Source: Clavaria fumosa (lineage: Eukaryota; Basidiomycota; Agaricomycetes; Agaricales; Clavariaceae). From it: a DNA stretch of 64,000 nt. Location of the stretch: the NCBI GenBank assembly GCA_951802425.1, contig OX637794.1, positions 62,001-126,000 of the forward strand, in the 5' to 3' direction. Position 1 is the stretch's first letter; the number at the start of each line of letters is the position of its first letter. The notes beneath the pieces were generated by a model. It was given only the letters and a program-made list of their open reading frames with translations, searched no databases and was not told where the DNA came from. Made by a program: the position numbers and the translations under genes. Shown piece after piece: positions 62,762 through 64,000 of this stretch.

Positions 62762-63508
62762 TGTTACGTCTATGTCGCGGAGGTCGGGCGGAGTAAAGTC
62801 CGGGCAGGAATGACAAAGTCCGGGCGTGTATGACAAAGTCCGGGCAGGAGTAACGAAGTCCGGGCGCGGTGGGGCGATCCGGAGTTTGGGCGGAGTTGGA
62901 CTTGGGTTCGGACGAGACTTGGCGAACGTATTGAAACGACGCCCTCTGCGGATCAGTGTCTCGGATTTCGGGAAGTCGAAGGAGACGGGTTTCGGGCTTT
63001 AGCGGAGTAGAATGCGAGTGGGCGAGGTTGATTATCAGACTGGCTAGACAAGGCGGTAATCTACGAGTACTTATACTAAAGTCCGGGGCGATGCTAGCGA
63101 CGGAGATAACTCCGGTATGACTACGGAATCTGTTCGTAGCTACGGAGAAATGTCCGGGAGTCAGGAGAAGATCTTTACAACGGGACTACGGGACGGAGAC
63201 GGAATCTGATCGGGACAAACGTTAAACTACTAACTATGATTGTACGGATGTTTCCGGGAGTCCATCAATTGTCCGGGCGATGGGTCCGGGGCAGGACCAG
63301 TTCCTGGTTGCTCGAAGCAACAGCAACTAGTGCGGACATCAGTTGGTGGCCCTTCAGGCACACTTCCTGATCCTGCGCTACGTCGCGCAAGTAAAGTCCG
63401 GCGCTCTGGACATAAGTCCGAGAGCCCGGAGTTGAGAACGGGGGTCCGGAGACCGCCGGAGAAGGTTGGAGAAGGCCGGAGAATAGTCCGGTTGGCACGG
63501 GCGTGACA
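62762..63508 (-). repeat. LTR of right-edge element, minus strand (747 bp)
   Basis: Plus-strand ends TGTTACGTC and GGGCGTGACA, so TGTTACG/CGTGACA with one mismatch. Contains four ~20-bp tandem copies of AAAGTCCGGGCAGGAATGAC (about 62803-62870). The polypurine tract on the minus strand (63509-63521) and hairpin follow, so it is a 3' LTR with its element extending beyond the window. Confidence 0.75.
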
Positions 63509-63522
63509 GTATCTCCCTCTTA

Positions 63523-63542
63523 GGGCCGAGCCCTCGAGGCCC
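63523..63542 (-). other. Conserved PPT-adjacent hairpin, fourth copy with compensatory change
   Basis: Minus strand GGGCC-10 nt-GGCCC. The other copies have GGGTC/GACCC, so both sides of one base pair changed together. Confidence 0.6.
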
Positions 63543-63654
63543 TGGATCCGTTATCACCCCTGGACCGGATTGGGGCAACCGGATCAAGGCGATCGCGATC
63601 CGAGGACGGAAATGGGATCGGAGATTTCGTCGGAGTTCGAATTCCGTGGCCGGG

Positions 63655-63662
63655 TATATAAT
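63655..63662 (+). promoter_or_regulatory. TATA box upstream of antisense accessory ORF
   Basis: TATATAAT lies 57 nt before the ATG at 63719, between the 3' LTR and the ORF, and is oriented with the ORF. Confidence 0.55.
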
Positions 63663-63718
63663 CCGGGGCATTAATCCACCACAGGTCCCCTCTCCTTAGA
63701 CCTGACCCACCACCAGGC

Positions 63719-64000
63719 ATGGCTGAAGAAGAAAACAGATATGAAGTACAACTCCAGAAACTCCAGGCGGAGATGGACGCGCTGAAGGCGAAGGCGCAGA
63801 GGGAGAAGGAGGCGGCGGAGCGGAGGAGGCAAGAGGAGGAGGAGGCGGAGATGAAACGGAGGGAAGAGGAGGCGGAGCGGAAACGGGAGGAGGAGGAGGC
63901 GGAGACGAGGAGGAAGGAGGAAGAGGCGGGGAAGAGAGCGAAGGAGCGGAGGAAGGAGTTGGAGGCGGCGCGAGCCACGACGAAAATGGTGGCCAGCGTG
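63719..64000 (+). CDS. Antisense accessory ORF of the right-edge element (coiled coil), open at window end
   Basis: Starts ATG 63719, 211 bp after the minus-strand 3' LTR, the same place as the accessory genes of element II (about 235 bp). 94 codons with no stop: ENRYEVQLQKLQAEMDALKA, then an almost uninterrupted Glu/Arg/Lys/Ala coiled coil (RRREEEAERKREEEEAE-type), continuing past 64000. No Pro/Arg-rich start, so it is a divergent family member. Whether a cysteine cluster follows cannot be seen here. Confidence 0.65.
   Translation, partial: MAEEENRYEVQLQKLQAEMDALKAKAQREKEAAERRRQEEEEAEMKRREEEAERKREEEEAETRRKEEEAGKRAKERRKELEAARATTKMVASV

Noticed and set aside
1..64000. CRISPR arrays, bacterial promoters, ribosome binding sites
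   Set aside because: Tandem repeats here lack uniform spacers, and introns plus retrotransposons show a eukaryotic genome.

Overview
The window looks like a transposon-dense segment of a basidiomycete (probably Agaricomycete) nuclear genome. The organism call rests on introns of about 45-75 nt with GT..AG ends, on several chromodomain Ty3/gypsy elements, hAT and Tc1/mariner-type remnants, and on host-type genes common in mushrooms (a Crinkler-like protein, a JmjC-domain protein). No bacterial operons, CRISPR arrays, rRNA or convincing tRNA genes were seen. The species is not identifiable from the sequence alone.

Layout, left (1-29.3 kb). A degraded minus-strand gag-pro-pol element with LTR-like DNA, a spacer and an AT-rich non-coding repeat (called R1 here) is present as two tandem copies, from 1 and from about 13.5 kb. 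Each copy was later hit by a different full-length plus-strand chromovirus. Element I (4392-11958) has 560-bp LTRs and itself carries a 980-bp TIR element. Element II (18138-25841) has 721-bp LTRs. The 3' end of element II plus spacer plus R1 was then tandemly duplicated (about 2.43 kb unit, copies meeting at 26895/26896).

Middle (29.3-50.4 kb). A truncated gene of unknown function (29.3-30.3 kb) and a decayed minus-strand gene (30.7-31.9 kb) precede an apparently intact multi-exon JmjC-domain gene (32.5-36.5 kb, minus) and a three-exon gene of unknown function (38.5-39.6 kb, plus). Next come a nearly perfect 789-bp-arm palindrome (40592-42180), a degenerate satellite (42.8-44.1 kb), a hAT-type MITE with an exact 8-bp target duplication (44184-44800) inside a decayed gag, a decayed integrase/chromodomain element (47.5-49.8 kb), and minisatellites.

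Right (50.4-64 kb). A 1464-bp solo LTR sits in the last codons of a Crinkler-like gene (52.3-54.6 kb, minus) whose first exons are duplicated. Remnants of Tc1/mariner and hAT transposases follow, then a possible viral coat-protein-like fragment, a minus-strand gag with an extra upstream ORF, and two minus-strand LTRs of the element II lineage. The last LTR leads into an accessory ORF open at the window edge.

Themes. (1) Element II and its relatives carry an accessory ORF antisense to gag-pol, between pol and the 3' LTR. It encodes coiled coil plus a six-cysteine pattern matching fungal Zn(II)2Cys6 clusters; three copies are visible. (2) Elements I and II both show a predicted Tf1-like self-priming layout and a -1 slippery heptamer just before the gag stop. 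(3) Most in-frame stops sit at former CGA codons, and the LTR differences I compared in element I fall at CpG sites, so decay is dominated by CpG transition mutations. (4) A short hairpin next to the polypurine tract recurs four times, with a compensatory base-pair change.
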